From Labilibacter sediminis (lineage in GTDB: Bacteria; Bacteroidota; Bacteroidia; Bacteroidales; Marinilabiliaceae), in NCBI RefSeq assembly GCF_005877885.1, contig NZ_VCHY01000016.1, positions 78,183 to 142,182 on the forward strand: a stretch of DNA of 64,000 nt, read 5' to 3'. Both the position numbers and the translations under genes were made by a program. The notes under the pieces are model-generated. The model was given only the letters and a program-made list of their open reading frames with translations, was not told the origin of the DNA and ran no database searches. Each line of letters opens with the position of its first letter. Position 1 is the stretch's first letter. Shown here piece by piece: positions 35,328 through 43,524 of this stretch.

Positions 35328-36487
35328 ATTCGTTTGAAGAAACCATCGAAAGACTTCAATCGCAAGGATTGGAGCGATCCTTAAAAGATATTGAATCGGA
35401 TGTGGGTGGATATTGCCATTTTCAGGGTAAAAGGATGTTGAATCTTTCTTCTAATGATTATTTAGGTTTGGCTACCTGTCCGGAGTTAAAGCAGGCGTTT
35501 ATGCATATGGTTGCTGACAATCCTCAATACTTATCGTTTGGCAGTGGTTCGTCTCGTTTATTAACTGGCAATACCAGTATATATTCGCAAACCGAAGAGG
35601 CTTTAAAGACTTGGTACGGGAGTGAGGCAGCTGTGTTTTTTAACAGCGGCTATCATGCCAATTCAGGTATCCTTCCCGCAATAAGCGAGAAAAAGGATTT
35701 GATATTATCTGATAAGCTTTGCCATGCCAGTATTATTGATGGTATTCGATTGAGTACGGCTGATCAGGTTCGGTATCGACATGCGGATTACCAACACCTG
35801 GAATCTATTTTAGAAAAAAAGCGAGATCAATATCAGCATGTATTTATCGTGAGCGAGTCGGTATTTAGTATGGATGGCGATGAGGCAGATTTGAAAAAGC
35901 TGGTAGAACTGAAAAAGAAATTTAAGGCCATATTATATGTTGATGAGGCTCATGCAGTAGGAGCAATGGGACAAACAGGACTAGGCCTGTGCGAGGTACA
36001 GGGCGTAACGAAAGATATTGATATCATTGTAGGTACCATGGGAAAAGCCATGGCTTCGGTTGGAGCATATGCCATCTTAAATAATACACTTAAGCAGGTT
36101 ATGGTGAATAAGGTACGCACCTTAATATTTACTACGGCTCTGCCAGCTATTAATATGGCGTGGAGCAAGTTTATTATAGAAAGGATGCCCAGGTTTACTG
36201 ATGTCCGTAAAACACTTAAGCAGTTGGTAGATAAATGTAATGCCAGCATAGCTGAAATGGGTTTTGCGCCTTCAAACGGATATATCATTCCCATAGTGGT
36301 TGGCGACAATCAAGTAGCTGTGGCCTTGGCTGAGCATCTACAAAAAAAGGGCTTTTTAATATTTCCTATACGTCCGCCAACCGTGCCTAAAGGAACTGCC
36401 CGCTTGCGCATTTCATTAACGGCCAATCTCCATTTTAACGATATGGATAAGGCAATGAATGAAATTGCTGCTTATCTCAAAAGTTAA
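35324..36487 (+). CDS. bioF: 8-amino-7-oxononanoate synthase
   Basis: A PLP-dependent acyltransferase of the AONS family (387 residues) condensing pimeloyl-ACP/CoA with alanine. [56 protein letters not shown] and [16 protein letters not shown] (with the PLP Lys) are the family blocks. It overlaps bioA by four bases, and the bioG frame starts within or shortly after its end. Confidence 0.96.
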   Translation: MNSFEETIERLQSQGLERSLKDIESDVGGYCHFQGKRMLNLSSNDYLGLATCPELKQAFMHMVADNPQYLSFGSGSSRLLTGNTSIYSQTEEALKTWYGSEAAVFFNSGYHANSGILPAISEKKDLILSDKLCHASIIDGIRLSTADQVRYRHADYQHLESILEKKRDQYQHVFIVSESVFSMDGDEADLKKLVELKKKFKAILYVDEAHAVGAMGQTGLGLCEVQGVTKDIDIIVGTMGKAMASVGAYAILNNTLKQVMVNKVRTLIFTTALPAINMAWSKFIIERMPRFTDVRKTLKQLVDKCNASIAEMGFAPSNGYIIPIVVGDNQVAVALAEHLQKKGFLIFPIRPPTVPKGTARLRISLTANLHFNDMDKAMNEIAAYLKS

Positions 36488-36518
36488 AATTGTAACACTA
36501 GTGCATAAATCATTACAA

Positions 36519-37187
36519 ATGCAATTTACCTGGATACAACAACATACAAGTAACAAACTCATCATCTTCTTTAATGGTTGGGGCTGCGATCATCATCAGT
36601 TTAAACACCTAACAAGCAAAGGATTTGATGTATTGATGATTTCTGATTACAAGAGTTTAGCTTTGAGTCAGGATATATGTGATGCCATAAAGCAGTATCA
36701 GGAAATTGATGTGGTGGCATGGTCATATGGAGTATGGATAGCTCAGTATGTTTGCGAGAAAGAAAGTATTCCTGTAAACCTGACTGTGGCCATTAACGGA
36801 ACAATTAAACCTGTTCACGGGCAGTTTGGCATTCCCGAAGCTATTATGTTGGGAACCCTGAAGAATTTATCGGAGAGAAACATTAAAAAGTTTCAGCGCA
36901 GAATGGTAGGGGGTAATGAAGCCTGGAAATCATTTGAGGCTGATAAGTCACAACGTACTTTTGAAGAGTTGCAAGAGGAGTTAGCAGCTTTAGTTAATCA
37001 CTTTAAGTTAGAATTGAACAATACTGATTTTTACCAAAAGGCAGTGGTGGGTTCCGAGGATTTAATTTTTACTTCTGCCAATCAACTTGCTTTTTGGCAG
37101 GATAAAGCTGAAGTAAAGATTATGGAAGTGCCTCACTTTTGCTTTTATGAATTTTCATGTTGGGATGAATTATTGATGTTATCATGA
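36519..37187 (+). CDS. bioG: Pimeloyl-ACP methyl ester esterase (BioG type)
   Basis: An alpha/beta-hydrolase of the DUF452/BioG family (222 residues) that frees pimeloyl-ACP from its methyl ester. FNGWGCDHHQFKHL opens the fold, AWSYGVWIAQYVC carries the nucleophile Ser, and EVPHFCFYEF has the catalytic His. An upstream ATG at 36459 would begin inside bioF; the ATG at 36519 gives the usual length, though a GTG at 36501 is possible. BioG replaces E. coli BioH. Its last four bases overlap bioC, which makes the substrate methyl ester. Confidence 0.92.
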   Translation: MQFTWIQQHTSNKLIIFFNGWGCDHHQFKHLTSKGFDVLMISDYKSLALSQDICDAIKQYQEIDVVAWSYGVWIAQYVCEKESIPVNLTVAINGTIKPVHGQFGIPEAIMLGTLKNLSERNIKKFQRRMVGGNEAWKSFEADKSQRTFEELQEELAALVNHFKLELNNTDFYQKAVVGSEDLIFTSANQLAFWQDKAEVKIMEVPHFCFYEFSCWDELLMLS

Positions 37188-37969
37188 TGATACAAACAGA
37201 AATAGCAAAACACATTGTAAATAAAGATCTTTTGCAAAAAAGATTCCGTTGTGCCAGTAAAACCTACGATAAACATGCGGTGGTTCAGAAAACCATGGCC
37301 GGTGTTTTGGTGGATGTGGCTCTGAATCATATTCCGAAGAAGCAGAATTCTATGATGGAGTTGGGTTGTGGAACGGGTTTGCTAACGAGAGAAATAACGG
37401 AGTGTTTTCAGGCACAGGATTATACAGCTAACGATCTGGTACCCGAGGTTGAGGAAAATATCAGGCAGATCATTGGGCAAAAGCAGAATATATCATTTCA
37501 ATTTCAGCAGGGAGATGCTGAACGTATTGATATGGGAAATAAGAAGGATGTGATATGGTCTGGTGCAACCATTCAATGGATAGAGGATTTGGATGCTTTT
37601 TTTGCCAGAATGCATGCATCACTCAATGATCAAGGATATTTGGCTATTTCATCATTTGATATCGATAATTTTTTAGAGGTAAAAGCTATAACAGGTATTG
37701 GTATCGATTATAAGCCTATGCATGAGGTACTGATGCATGCCGGAAAGTACTTCAGAGTACTCGAAAGCGAATCATGGCATCAGAAATTATGGTTTAAGCA
37801 ACCCCGCGAAGTGCTCAGGCATATGCGTTTTACTGGCGTTAATGCTGTATCTGCAACCAAGTGGGGCAAAGCCGATCTGGAGAATTTTAATTTGGATTAT
37901 GAATCTTTTAAAACTGAGGAAGGTTATCCTTTAACCTATCATCCCTTTGTTTTGGTATTACAAAAATAA
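37184..37969 (+). CDS. bioC: Malonyl-ACP O-methyltransferase
   Basis: BioC methylates the free carboxyl of malonyl-ACP so that fatty acid synthesis can make the pimeloyl chain. The 261 residues contain MMELGCGTGLLTREI (SAM-binding), GDAERIDM, and VIWSGATIQWIEDLDAFFARM (the BioC-type loop); RFRCASKTYDKHAVVQKTMA at residue 18 onward is the BioC N-terminus. Starts with a double ATG overlapping bioG by four bases. Confidence 0.93.
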   Translation: MMIQTEIAKHIVNKDLLQKRFRCASKTYDKHAVVQKTMAGVLVDVALNHIPKKQNSMMELGCGTGLLTREITECFQAQDYTANDLVPEVEENIRQIIGQKQNISFQFQQGDAERIDMGNKKDVIWSGATIQWIEDLDAFFARMHASLNDQGYLAISSFDIDNFLEVKAITGIGIDYKPMHEVLMHAGKYFRVLESESWHQKLWFKQPREVLRHMRFTGVNAVSATKWGKADLENFNLDYESFKTEEGYPLTYHPFVLVLQK

Positions 37970-38042
37970 CTGTTTAGATATAAAGTCTTATGTCTTTATA
38001 CTTTTGTCTTTTATCTGAATAGCCACTAAAAATAATAAGCAC

Positions 38043-38726
38043 ATGTCAACCTATTTTATTTCAGCCATAGATACCGATGCGGGTAAAAGTATTGTTACGG
38101 GTTTATTGGCTCGTCATCTTAAAAATAAAGGAGAAGATATTATTACCATGAAGATGGCACAAACAGGCTGCCATGTGTATTCAGAAGATATAGAAACGCA
38201 TCGGGAAATCATGGGTATCCCGATGTCGAAAGCTGATAAGGAAGGGGAAACATGTCCGTATTTATTTAAGTTTCCTGCTTCACCACATTTGGCTGCGGAG
38301 ATGGAATGTGTGCGTATAGATGAGGATAAAATTTCATCGACCGTGGAACAGGTGCAAATGCAATATAATCATGTATTGGTTGAAGGAGTAGGTGGTTTAA
38401 TGGTGCCCATTAATGATGAGGTGATGGTAGTTGATTTTATTCAGCAGCACCAGTTTCCTGTTATATTGGTCACTTCAGGTAGGTTAGGCTCAATTAATCA
38501 TACCTTATTATCACTGGAGGTGATGCAAAAAAGAGGCATTGAGGTGTATGGCGTTATTTATAACCATTATCCTGTCACAGAGCCGGAAATAACAGCTGAT
38601 TCGGCTAAGGTAATTCAGTCACACCTAAAGAAGTATTACCCAAAAGCTTTATGGGGAGAGGTACCTTGTATAGAAAACTTAGAAGATATTCCAGAGTTGG
38701 AGTTAGGGGAGGTGTGGTTTAGTTAG
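38043..38726 (+). CDS. bioD: Dethiobiotin synthetase
   Basis: BioD closes the ureido ring using CO2 and ATP. Of 227 residues, ISAIDTDAGKSIVTGLLARHL is the P-loop, here with Ala instead of the first Gly and Ser at the last position, KMAQTGC the substrate Lys loop, VEGVGGLMVPI the carboxylate-binding loop, and VTSGRLGSINHTLLSLE a late BioD block. Despite the altered P-loop the rest is intact. Last gene of the operon, ended by a hairpin inside the repeat locus at 38928-38982. Confidence 0.93.
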   Translation: MSTYFISAIDTDAGKSIVTGLLARHLKNKGEDIITMKMAQTGCHVYSEDIETHREIMGIPMSKADKEGETCPYLFKFPASPHLAAEMECVRIDEDKISSTVEQVQMQYNHVLVEGVGGLMVPINDEVMVVDFIQQHQFPVILVTSGRLGSINHTLLSLEVMQKRGIEVYGVIYNHYPVTEPEITADSAKVIQSHLKKYYPKALWGEVPCIENLEDIPELELGEVWFS

Positions 38727-38739
38727 TTCAAGAATTATC

Positions 38740-38781
38740 GGAACGGGACTTTATAGGCGACATGTTCATTAGTCCCGTTCC
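38740..38781. repeat. 42-nt hairpin, type A, locus 1
   Basis: GGAACGGGACT and AGTCCCGTTCC (11 bp, perfect) flank a 20-base loop TTATAGGCGACATGTTCATT. Identical arms recur at 42149-42190 and 49232-49273 and, with one change per arm (GGACTC, AATCCC), at 47295-47336, always 42 nt long. Confidence 0.9.
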
Positions 38782-38869
38782 CTATTTTGAAAAGGATTAA
38801 TTTTTAAAATGTTTTTTCAGGCAAACAAGAGTTTGGCAATTCCTATAGTTTCGTAAGTTGTGTATGTAG

Positions 38870-38911
38870 AGAGCGGTTCTGATTTGCAGCTTGGTTATAG
38901 AAAACCGTTCT
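38870..38911. repeat. 42-nt hairpin, type B, locus 1
   Basis: AGAGCGGTTCT and AAAACCGTTCT flank the 20-base loop GATTTGCAGCTTGGTTATAG. Same 11+20+11 design as type A, related arms, different loop. It lies 88 bases after the type A copy and shares a spacer with locus 2. Confidence 0.75.
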
Positions 38912-38927
38912 TTGGCGAAGAAATTTT

Positions 38928-38982
38928 GGAACAGGATTATTACAGGGAATTGCTTTTGTAATAATCCGTTCCATTTTTTTTG
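38928..38982 (+). terminator. Hairpin with T-run closing the bio operon
   Basis: GGAACAGGATTATTACA and TGTAATAATCCGTTCC pair almost fully across about 12 bases and are followed by ATTTTTTTTG. It has the GGAAC/GTTCC ends of the repeat family but a different interior. It lies about 200 bases past the bioD stop, so it is probably the operon's terminator and the repeat's third part. Confidence 0.65.
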
Positions 38983-39029
38983 ATAACCACTTCTGTAGAT
39001 GATTCTACAAATTAAATAATGTTATAGTT

Positions 39030-40463
39030 TTAAAATATGCTATATCTTAAGCTAATTCTAAAATTATGGGAAAGATATTTATCGGGATAATCTGTAAATT
39101 GGTTATTTGAATTGTCAATTCTATAGTTGCCTCCGATGTTACCAAAGTTTATATTCGCATTTCCTTCCTGCCATCTGTAAAAAATAGAAGATTTAAAATT
39201 AAACCTTAATCTGGGTGAGATATAATAATTTAAGTCTAAAAATCCTGTTGTGTTTAAACCATGACCCTCGTAACCTATATATTCATCTTCATTGTCTGTT
39301 AAGTCAAAGAGCTTAACAAATTGTACAACGTATCCAAAGCTTATGTCGGTTCGAGTATTGGGGTAGTAGGCAAATGTCTGGTCAAAAGCGAATTGAATAT
39401 TAGGAAGTTGGATTTTGTTTGTTCCTCCAAAGTTTTCCTCGTTTACAAAAACAATACCTGCATAACTATTAAGGTTAATGCTATTTTGCCAAAACAAATT
39501 AACCGGTTTCTCACGAGTTAGTTCAATCCCTGCATCAAACGAAAAAGAACTTACGATCTGTTTGGATTGCGGGTAGCTTCCCGCAGTTTCAGGTTCATAA
39601 TAATTGTAATAATAGTATCCAGGTATAAATGCTCCGGCAACTCTTGTACCACTATATCTAAATGGCCTGTTTCCATAATCCCAAATGTCGGTTAGTGTGG
39701 TAAAATATTTTGCATCAGACTCTTTTAAATAATTCTTTGCAATTAAAAATGAATCAATAGTTTCAAGCTCTGCCATACGTCTTAAGCGGGAGTCAAAGAA
39801 TCGTTTATTTTTTAATTGAGAAATAAGCTGAGCTAATTCTTTTATTTCTTCATCTGTTTTGTCCGAATTAACCCTGTTTATTTTTGATAATCGATCATAA
39901 ATATAAACTGCATGTCTGGCATCTTGCACGGGTTCTATTCGGCCTGTACCAAATTTTACTGGTAGTTGAAAAAATAATGTATGAATTTTTATATCGTCAA
40001 TTACCTTTAATTCAGCTGATGGAAAATTAGCTGATTTATTTTTGGTTTTTTCATATTGATAATTGAAGATGATGTCAGTAGTAAGGAACTTATTTTCTTC
40101 GTAGTAATGTCTATTATACCTCTCATAACTTATACTTGGATCTATTCCCATCCTTGAATATTCATTTTTTTGATGAGAATATTGTGGCGAAATATCAAAC
40201 TTTACATTTGTTAAGCGCTGAAAAGAGGATTTATTTTGGTAATGTTGGTAGTTGAGAGATATGTTTCCATGGTATTTATTTTCTCCAATTTTTGCAACCC
40301 CATCATATTCGTTATTTCCTGAGAGATTAACGTAGGTATCTAATGTTCTACGATTCAGATCAGGTAATTTATAGTCCGATAAGTCGAAGCTATTTAATTG
40401 TGAATAACCATTTGAGCAAACAGTAGCCAGGATGAAAATTAATACTTTCGTTGCTTTTATCAT
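39030..40463 (-). CDS. Putative outer-membrane beta-barrel protein
   Basis: A 477-residue protein with a signal peptide (KVLIFILATVCSNGYS) and long runs of alternating polar/aromatic residues ending in a terminal aromatic (YLSHNFRISLRYSIF), typical of an outer-membrane barrel. Tyr- and Asn-rich segments such as NYQHYQNKSSFQ recur. Residues about 165-265 form a helical acidic insert (TDEEIKELAQLISQLKNK). I do not recognise the family; convergent with the bio operon across the repeat locus. Confidence 0.6.
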   Translation of the reverse strand: MIKATKVLIFILATVCSNGYSQLNSFDLSDYKLPDLNRRTLDTYVNLSGNNEYDGVAKIGENKYHGNISLNYQHYQNKSSFQRLTNVKFDISPQYSHQKNEYSRMGIDPSISYERYNRHYYEENKFLTTDIIFNYQYEKTKNKSANFPSAELKVIDDIKIHTLFFQLPVKFGTGRIEPVQDARHAVYIYDRLSKINRVNSDKTDEEIKELAQLISQLKNKRFFDSRLRRMAELETIDSFLIAKNYLKESDAKYFTTLTDIWDYGNRPFRYSGTRVAGAFIPGYYYYNYYEPETAGSYPQSKQIVSSFSFDAGIELTREKPVNLFWQNSINLNSYAGIVFVNEENFGGTNKIQLPNIQFAFDQTFAYYPNTRTDISFGYVVQFVKLFDLTDNEDEYIGYEGHGLNTTGFLDLNYYISPRLRFNFKSSIFYRWQEGNANINFGNIGGNYRIDNSNNQFTDYPDKYLSHNFRISLRYSIF

Positions 40464-40544
40464 TCGTAATATTTTTTAGGAGTTAAGGGTTTTTAGCAAT
40501 TATGTTACAAGCTGAATTATAGAAGGATATACTTTTTGCCGGAT

Positions 40545-41435
40545 CTACTTACAAAACCGTAAACATATGGAAAGGTCTACTCTGGTCAGGTTTTCGTACT
40601 CATCATCTTCTAATTCAAATGTTTCACTTGACTCTCCATCGTCAATTGTATATTTGGACAGTGTACCTGCCATTAAAGACAGTTGAAAACCCAGAAACAG
40701 GTTGTTGTCAATACTAATTTCATAACCAATGTCAATGCAACTACCCAAGGTACTGCCGGTCATCACAAAAGGAGAGACAACTTCTTTATTGTTTTTATAA
40801 CTCATATACCCCAAGGCTCCCTGCATATAAAAACAATTGGTGTTGTACTTGTCAAATTTGCGATACACAAGATTAGGCCCCACAAACGAAATGAATAAAT
40901 CATCACTCATTCTGCCATATTCAGTATCACCATTATCATAAGTGATATAGATATTATCCATGGAATTTTTCGAACGAAACATGGTGTACTTTATACCTAA
41001 ACCTGTGTTCTCTGATATAAAATATGTGGCATCAGCTCCATAGTGATATCCCGACTTTAGTTTCTTAACATAGTCTTTAAAGTCTGGGGGAACCGAGCTG
41101 CTCACTCTTGCCAGTTGATAACTATATCCTCCATATCCACCAATTCTAAATTTGCGGTAATTGTCTTTTTTAATAAGGGATGGAGATTTGAGAGGATCAA
41201 CCTTTGGTATTTGAACCTCAGTATCATAATCGTTAATATATGTCTTAACCTCTTCATTCGGAATTAAAGAGTTTTGCGCTTCTCCATCATTTATAAATCT
41301 GAAATAAATAAAGTCTTTTTTGATTTTGGTAATTTGACAGTTAATGCTGTCGCCATCCTGGGTAATTATTAAGTCTTGTGCAGATGTTAGTTGAGCAAAT
41401 AATATGAAGGATAAAGCGATGATAATTTTTTTCAT
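40545..41435 (-). CDS. Secreted/outer-membrane hypothetical protein
   Basis: A 296-residue protein with signal peptide (MKKIIIALSFILFAQLTSA, then QDLI). The mature start DLIITQDGDSINCQITKIKKDFIYFRF is a short beta motif found at the head of many Bacteroidota envelope proteins, and the rest (GGYGGYSYQLARVS, GYHYGADATYF, LFLGFQLSLMAGT, VDLSICLRFCK) looks like an eight-stranded barrel. The ATG at 41435 is chosen because it begins the signal; an upstream ATG at 41462 would place nine polar residues ahead of it. Confidence 0.6.
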   Translation of the reverse strand: MKKIIIALSFILFAQLTSAQDLIITQDGDSINCQITKIKKDFIYFRFINDGEAQNSLIPNEEVKTYINDYDTEVQIPKVDPLKSPSLIKKDNYRKFRIGGYGGYSYQLARVSSSVPPDFKDYVKKLKSGYHYGADATYFISENTGLGIKYTMFRSKNSMDNIYITYDNGDTEYGRMSDDLFISFVGPNLVYRKFDKYNTNCFYMQGALGYMSYKNNKEVVSPFVMTGSTLGSCIDIGYEISIDNNLFLGFQLSLMAGTLSKYTIDDGESSETFELEDDEYENLTRVDLSICLRFCK

Positions 41436-41462
41436 GTGTTTAAGTTTTCTTTCAGTTGTCAC

Positions 41463-41523
41463 ATGAAACTAGCCAAATACTTCATACTTCTGAGTGAGAA
41501 GTAATTATCATGGCTCGCTTCAT
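41463..41523. repeat. Palindromic element, family 2, copy 1
   Basis: ATGAAACTAGCCA (41463-41475) and TGGCTCGCTTCAT (41511-41523) are complementary at 11 of 13 positions, with a secondary CTTCT/AGAAG stem at the tip. The same outer sequence and flanks recur at 46179-46257 with a different tip. It lies upstream of the 40545-41435 gene. Confidence 0.65.
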
Positions 41524-41556
41524 ATGAGTCATTTGTAGACAATTATCTTTTTGTCT

Positions 41557-41925
41557 TTAAAGTTTTGTGCTAGCACTTTCAAGTTTTAGAATTTCAGCTG
41601 TAATTCGGTGGCAGCTGCTCCATAAATCGGGACGCACATGCCGGGTTATTTTTATAGCATCACCTCCTGCTTTTCGAGCTTCCATTTTGGCTCGTTCGAT
41701 TACTTTTTCGTAGCTACAATTAATGGTAAATCCTGTATCACCTATATCAAGTGTTCCAATGGAGCAATACTCGCCTGATGTTGGGGTTTCCGAAGGCAAA
41801 ACTATAATTTCTCTTTTGTAGTCTGTGGTAGGGTATTTCTGAGTAATAGTTGTATGTACATACGGATTGCATGAACAAAGAAGCATAAGCAAAAGCGTTA
41901 TGCCCATAATTCCTGGTTTTATCAT
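41557..41925 (-). CDS. Small lipoprotein
   Basis: A 122-residue lipoprotein: signal with lipobox LLMLLCSC. The mature part contains GTLDIGDTGFTINCSYEKVIERAKMEARKAGGDAIKI, which I associate, without checking, with small Bacteroidota lipoproteins of unknown role in which a Cys-bearing helix-strand unit is conserved. No enzyme motif. Monocistronic between repeat copies. Confidence 0.7.
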   Translation of the reverse strand: MIKPGIMGITLLLMLLCSCNPYVHTTITQKYPTTDYKREIIVLPSETPTSGEYCSIGTLDIGDTGFTINCSYEKVIERAKMEARKAGGDAIKITRHVRPDLWSSCHRITAEILKLESASTKL

Positions 41926-42093
41926 AGTTTATATTGTTTTGGTTCTACTTCATATGTTTTTTTGAAGTGGAATAAAATGTTAAAGGTGGCGTAAATATAA
42001 AGTTTAATGTTTTGTTATGCTAATGTAATAATGGTGTTAGAGGGAAAAATAAATAAAATATGTTGTTTTGAAAACTTGATAGGCTAATAACCA

Positions 42094-42330
42094 AAGAAGG
42101 GGTAATGCGCTGCTTAGTTATAGAAAAACCGTTCTGGCTAAGAATACCGGAACGGGACTTTATAGGCGGCATGTTCATTAGTCCCGTTCCCTATTTTAAG
42201 AAGCATGTGTATTTAAAATGCTTTTCCTGTCAAACAAGAGTTTGGCAATTTCGTTGATTTCGTAAGTTGTACATGTAGAGAACCATTCTTTAGCAAAGCG
42301 ATTTTGGAACGGGATTATTAAAGGGATCTG
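42094..42330. repeat. Hairpin repeat locus 2 (A intact, B arms partly lost)
   Basis: Contains the type A hairpin at 42149-42190 (arms GGAACGGGACT/AGTCCCGTTCC), preceded by a half type B (GCTGCTTAGTTATAG then AAAACCGTTCT) whose left arm is degenerate. Downstream, CAAACAAGAGTTTGGCAAT and TTTCGTAAGTTG match the locus 1 spacer. At 42270-42290 the spacer runs directly into a right B arm (AGAACCATTCT), with the left arm and loop of locus 1 absent. The locus ends with GGAACGGGATTATTA near 42306. Confidence 0.75.
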
Positions 42331-42334
42331 TTTA

Positions 42335-42730
42335 TTATTTTCCTTCTATGCTTGTGTTTTGACTTTTCTTTGCATTAGAAAAAGGTTCTAAAACAAGGAG
42401 CTTAACATCAACTATTCCCTTTTGTACTGCTCCAATTTCCTGCGCTGCACTTTTCGATAAGTCAATAATTCGTCCTGCGATAAATGGACCCCGGTCATTA
42501 ATTTTTACATCTACAGTTTTGTTGTTGCTTAGATTGGTTACCCTTACCATGGTGCCGAAGGGTAAAGTACGATGTGCAGCTGTTTTTAAATGATGATGAT
42601 ATATCTCTCCACTGGCTGTTTTTCTGCCTTCAAACTTATCGGCATAATACGATGCTTTTCCTTGTTCCTGGGCAGTAACCAATGTAAATGAAACAATAAA
42701 AAGCAGAAATAGGAATGTTAATTGTTTCAT
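42335..42730 (-). CDS. rlpA: RlpA-family septal ring protein (double-psi beta-barrel)
   Basis: A 131-residue periplasmic protein: signal peptide (FLFLLFIVSFTLVTA) then a DPBB domain. GKASYYADKFEGRKTASGEIY, AAHRTLPFGTMVRVTNL, and VDVKINDRGPFIAGRIIDLSKSAAQEIG are the RlpA blocks, with the DRGPF and the Asp of RIIDLS expected at the active site. It has no SPOR domain, unlike Pseudomonas RlpA, so is a minimal form. Some RlpA proteins cleave denuded peptidoglycan; activity here is inferred. Confidence 0.93.
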   Translation of the reverse strand: MKQLTFLFLLFIVSFTLVTAQEQGKASYYADKFEGRKTASGEIYHHHLKTAAHRTLPFGTMVRVTNLSNNKTVDVKINDRGPFIAGRIIDLSKSAAQEIGAVQKGIVDVKLLVLEPFSNAKKSQNTSIEGK

Positions 42731-42747
42731 ATTAGAAGTATTTAATA

Positions 42748-43308
42748 TTACAATGTTATATGCTTAAAGATATGGTTCTCCTTAAGTTTACGAAGAGTAC
42801 AACTTCCATCTGAAATATAAAACTCATAACAAGGTACAAATGTTGTTTCTCCTGTATGAAATTTATACAAATGATGTCCTTCTGCATATTTCTGATGTCT
42901 GTATACAATAATGCCATTTTCACTATATATCACATTTAAAAACTGCTTTAACTCTCTTGTTCGTTTGTAAATGCTTTTAGTGCTTATATTCTTTGAATGG
43001 AATATGTAAGCTTGGTCTTTATAAGTAAAACCGTATTCCTTTATCCTTTCCGGAGAATAAGTTTTAAACCAAAATTCACCTTTTTCTTTAAAAGTAGCTT
43101 CTAAATAACACCATTCTAAATCAATACCATTAAATACCCATGCACCTGTATATCTGTTAAATGTATAAACCTTAATGGATCCCCAAATTGTATCTGATTC
43201 CTGAGTAATGATATATCCCGGCAATACTTTGGCTTGGCATGTAGTGCCGATTAGGAAAAAAGTGAAAACTGCGAGTGTTACTTTCAGACATTTAGGTAAA
43301 AATGGCAT
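42748..43308 (-). CDS. Secreted hypothetical protein
   Basis: A 186-residue protein with an N-terminal signal (LKVTLAVFTFFLIGTTCQA). The mature start GYIITQESDTIWGSIKVY resembles the 40545-41435 product (IITQDGDSI) and other Bacteroidota envelope proteins. It has aromatic beta-type sequence and no catalytic motif. The gap to rlpA is 17 bases, so the two may be cotranscribed. Confidence 0.6.
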   Translation of the reverse strand: MPFLPKCLKVTLAVFTFFLIGTTCQAKVLPGYIITQESDTIWGSIKVYTFNRYTGAWVFNGIDLEWCYLEATFKEKGEFWFKTYSPERIKEYGFTYKDQAYIFHSKNISTKSIYKRTRELKQFLNVIYSENGIIVYRHQKYAEGHHLYKFHTGETTFVPCYEFYISDGSCTLRKLKENHIFKHITL

Positions 43309-43417
43309 ATGTTATTAATGTTTCAAGTTTCAGGTGTTGCAAGATATTAATAATTATGATTTAATTGTATTTTGATGCTAGGTTTAAAGAGAACTTTTTT
43401 CCTGTCACTTAAATAAT

Positions 43418-43456
43418 AAAAGGTTACCAACATGGCTTAACAGTTGGTAACCTTTT
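43418..43456. terminator. Intrinsic hairpin after the 43525-45798 gene
   Basis: AAAGGTTACCAAC and GTTGGTAACCTTT pair perfectly over 13 bases around 11 bases; A-rich flank on the left and TTTT on the right. Read on the minus strand it follows the T9SS gene with a T-run, so it is its terminator and may act in both directions. Confidence 0.85.
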
Positions 43457-43524
43457 GTGATTTTAATATGCTGAGTTGAATATATAATCAGTGAGCTAGT
43501 CCTTAAGCCAAACTCTGTTTAATA

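Noticed and set aside
38870..38982. Riboswitch or small RNA after bioD
   Set aside because: The folds are explained by the hairpin repeat family and a terminator-like third hairpin; no riboswitch core is visible.
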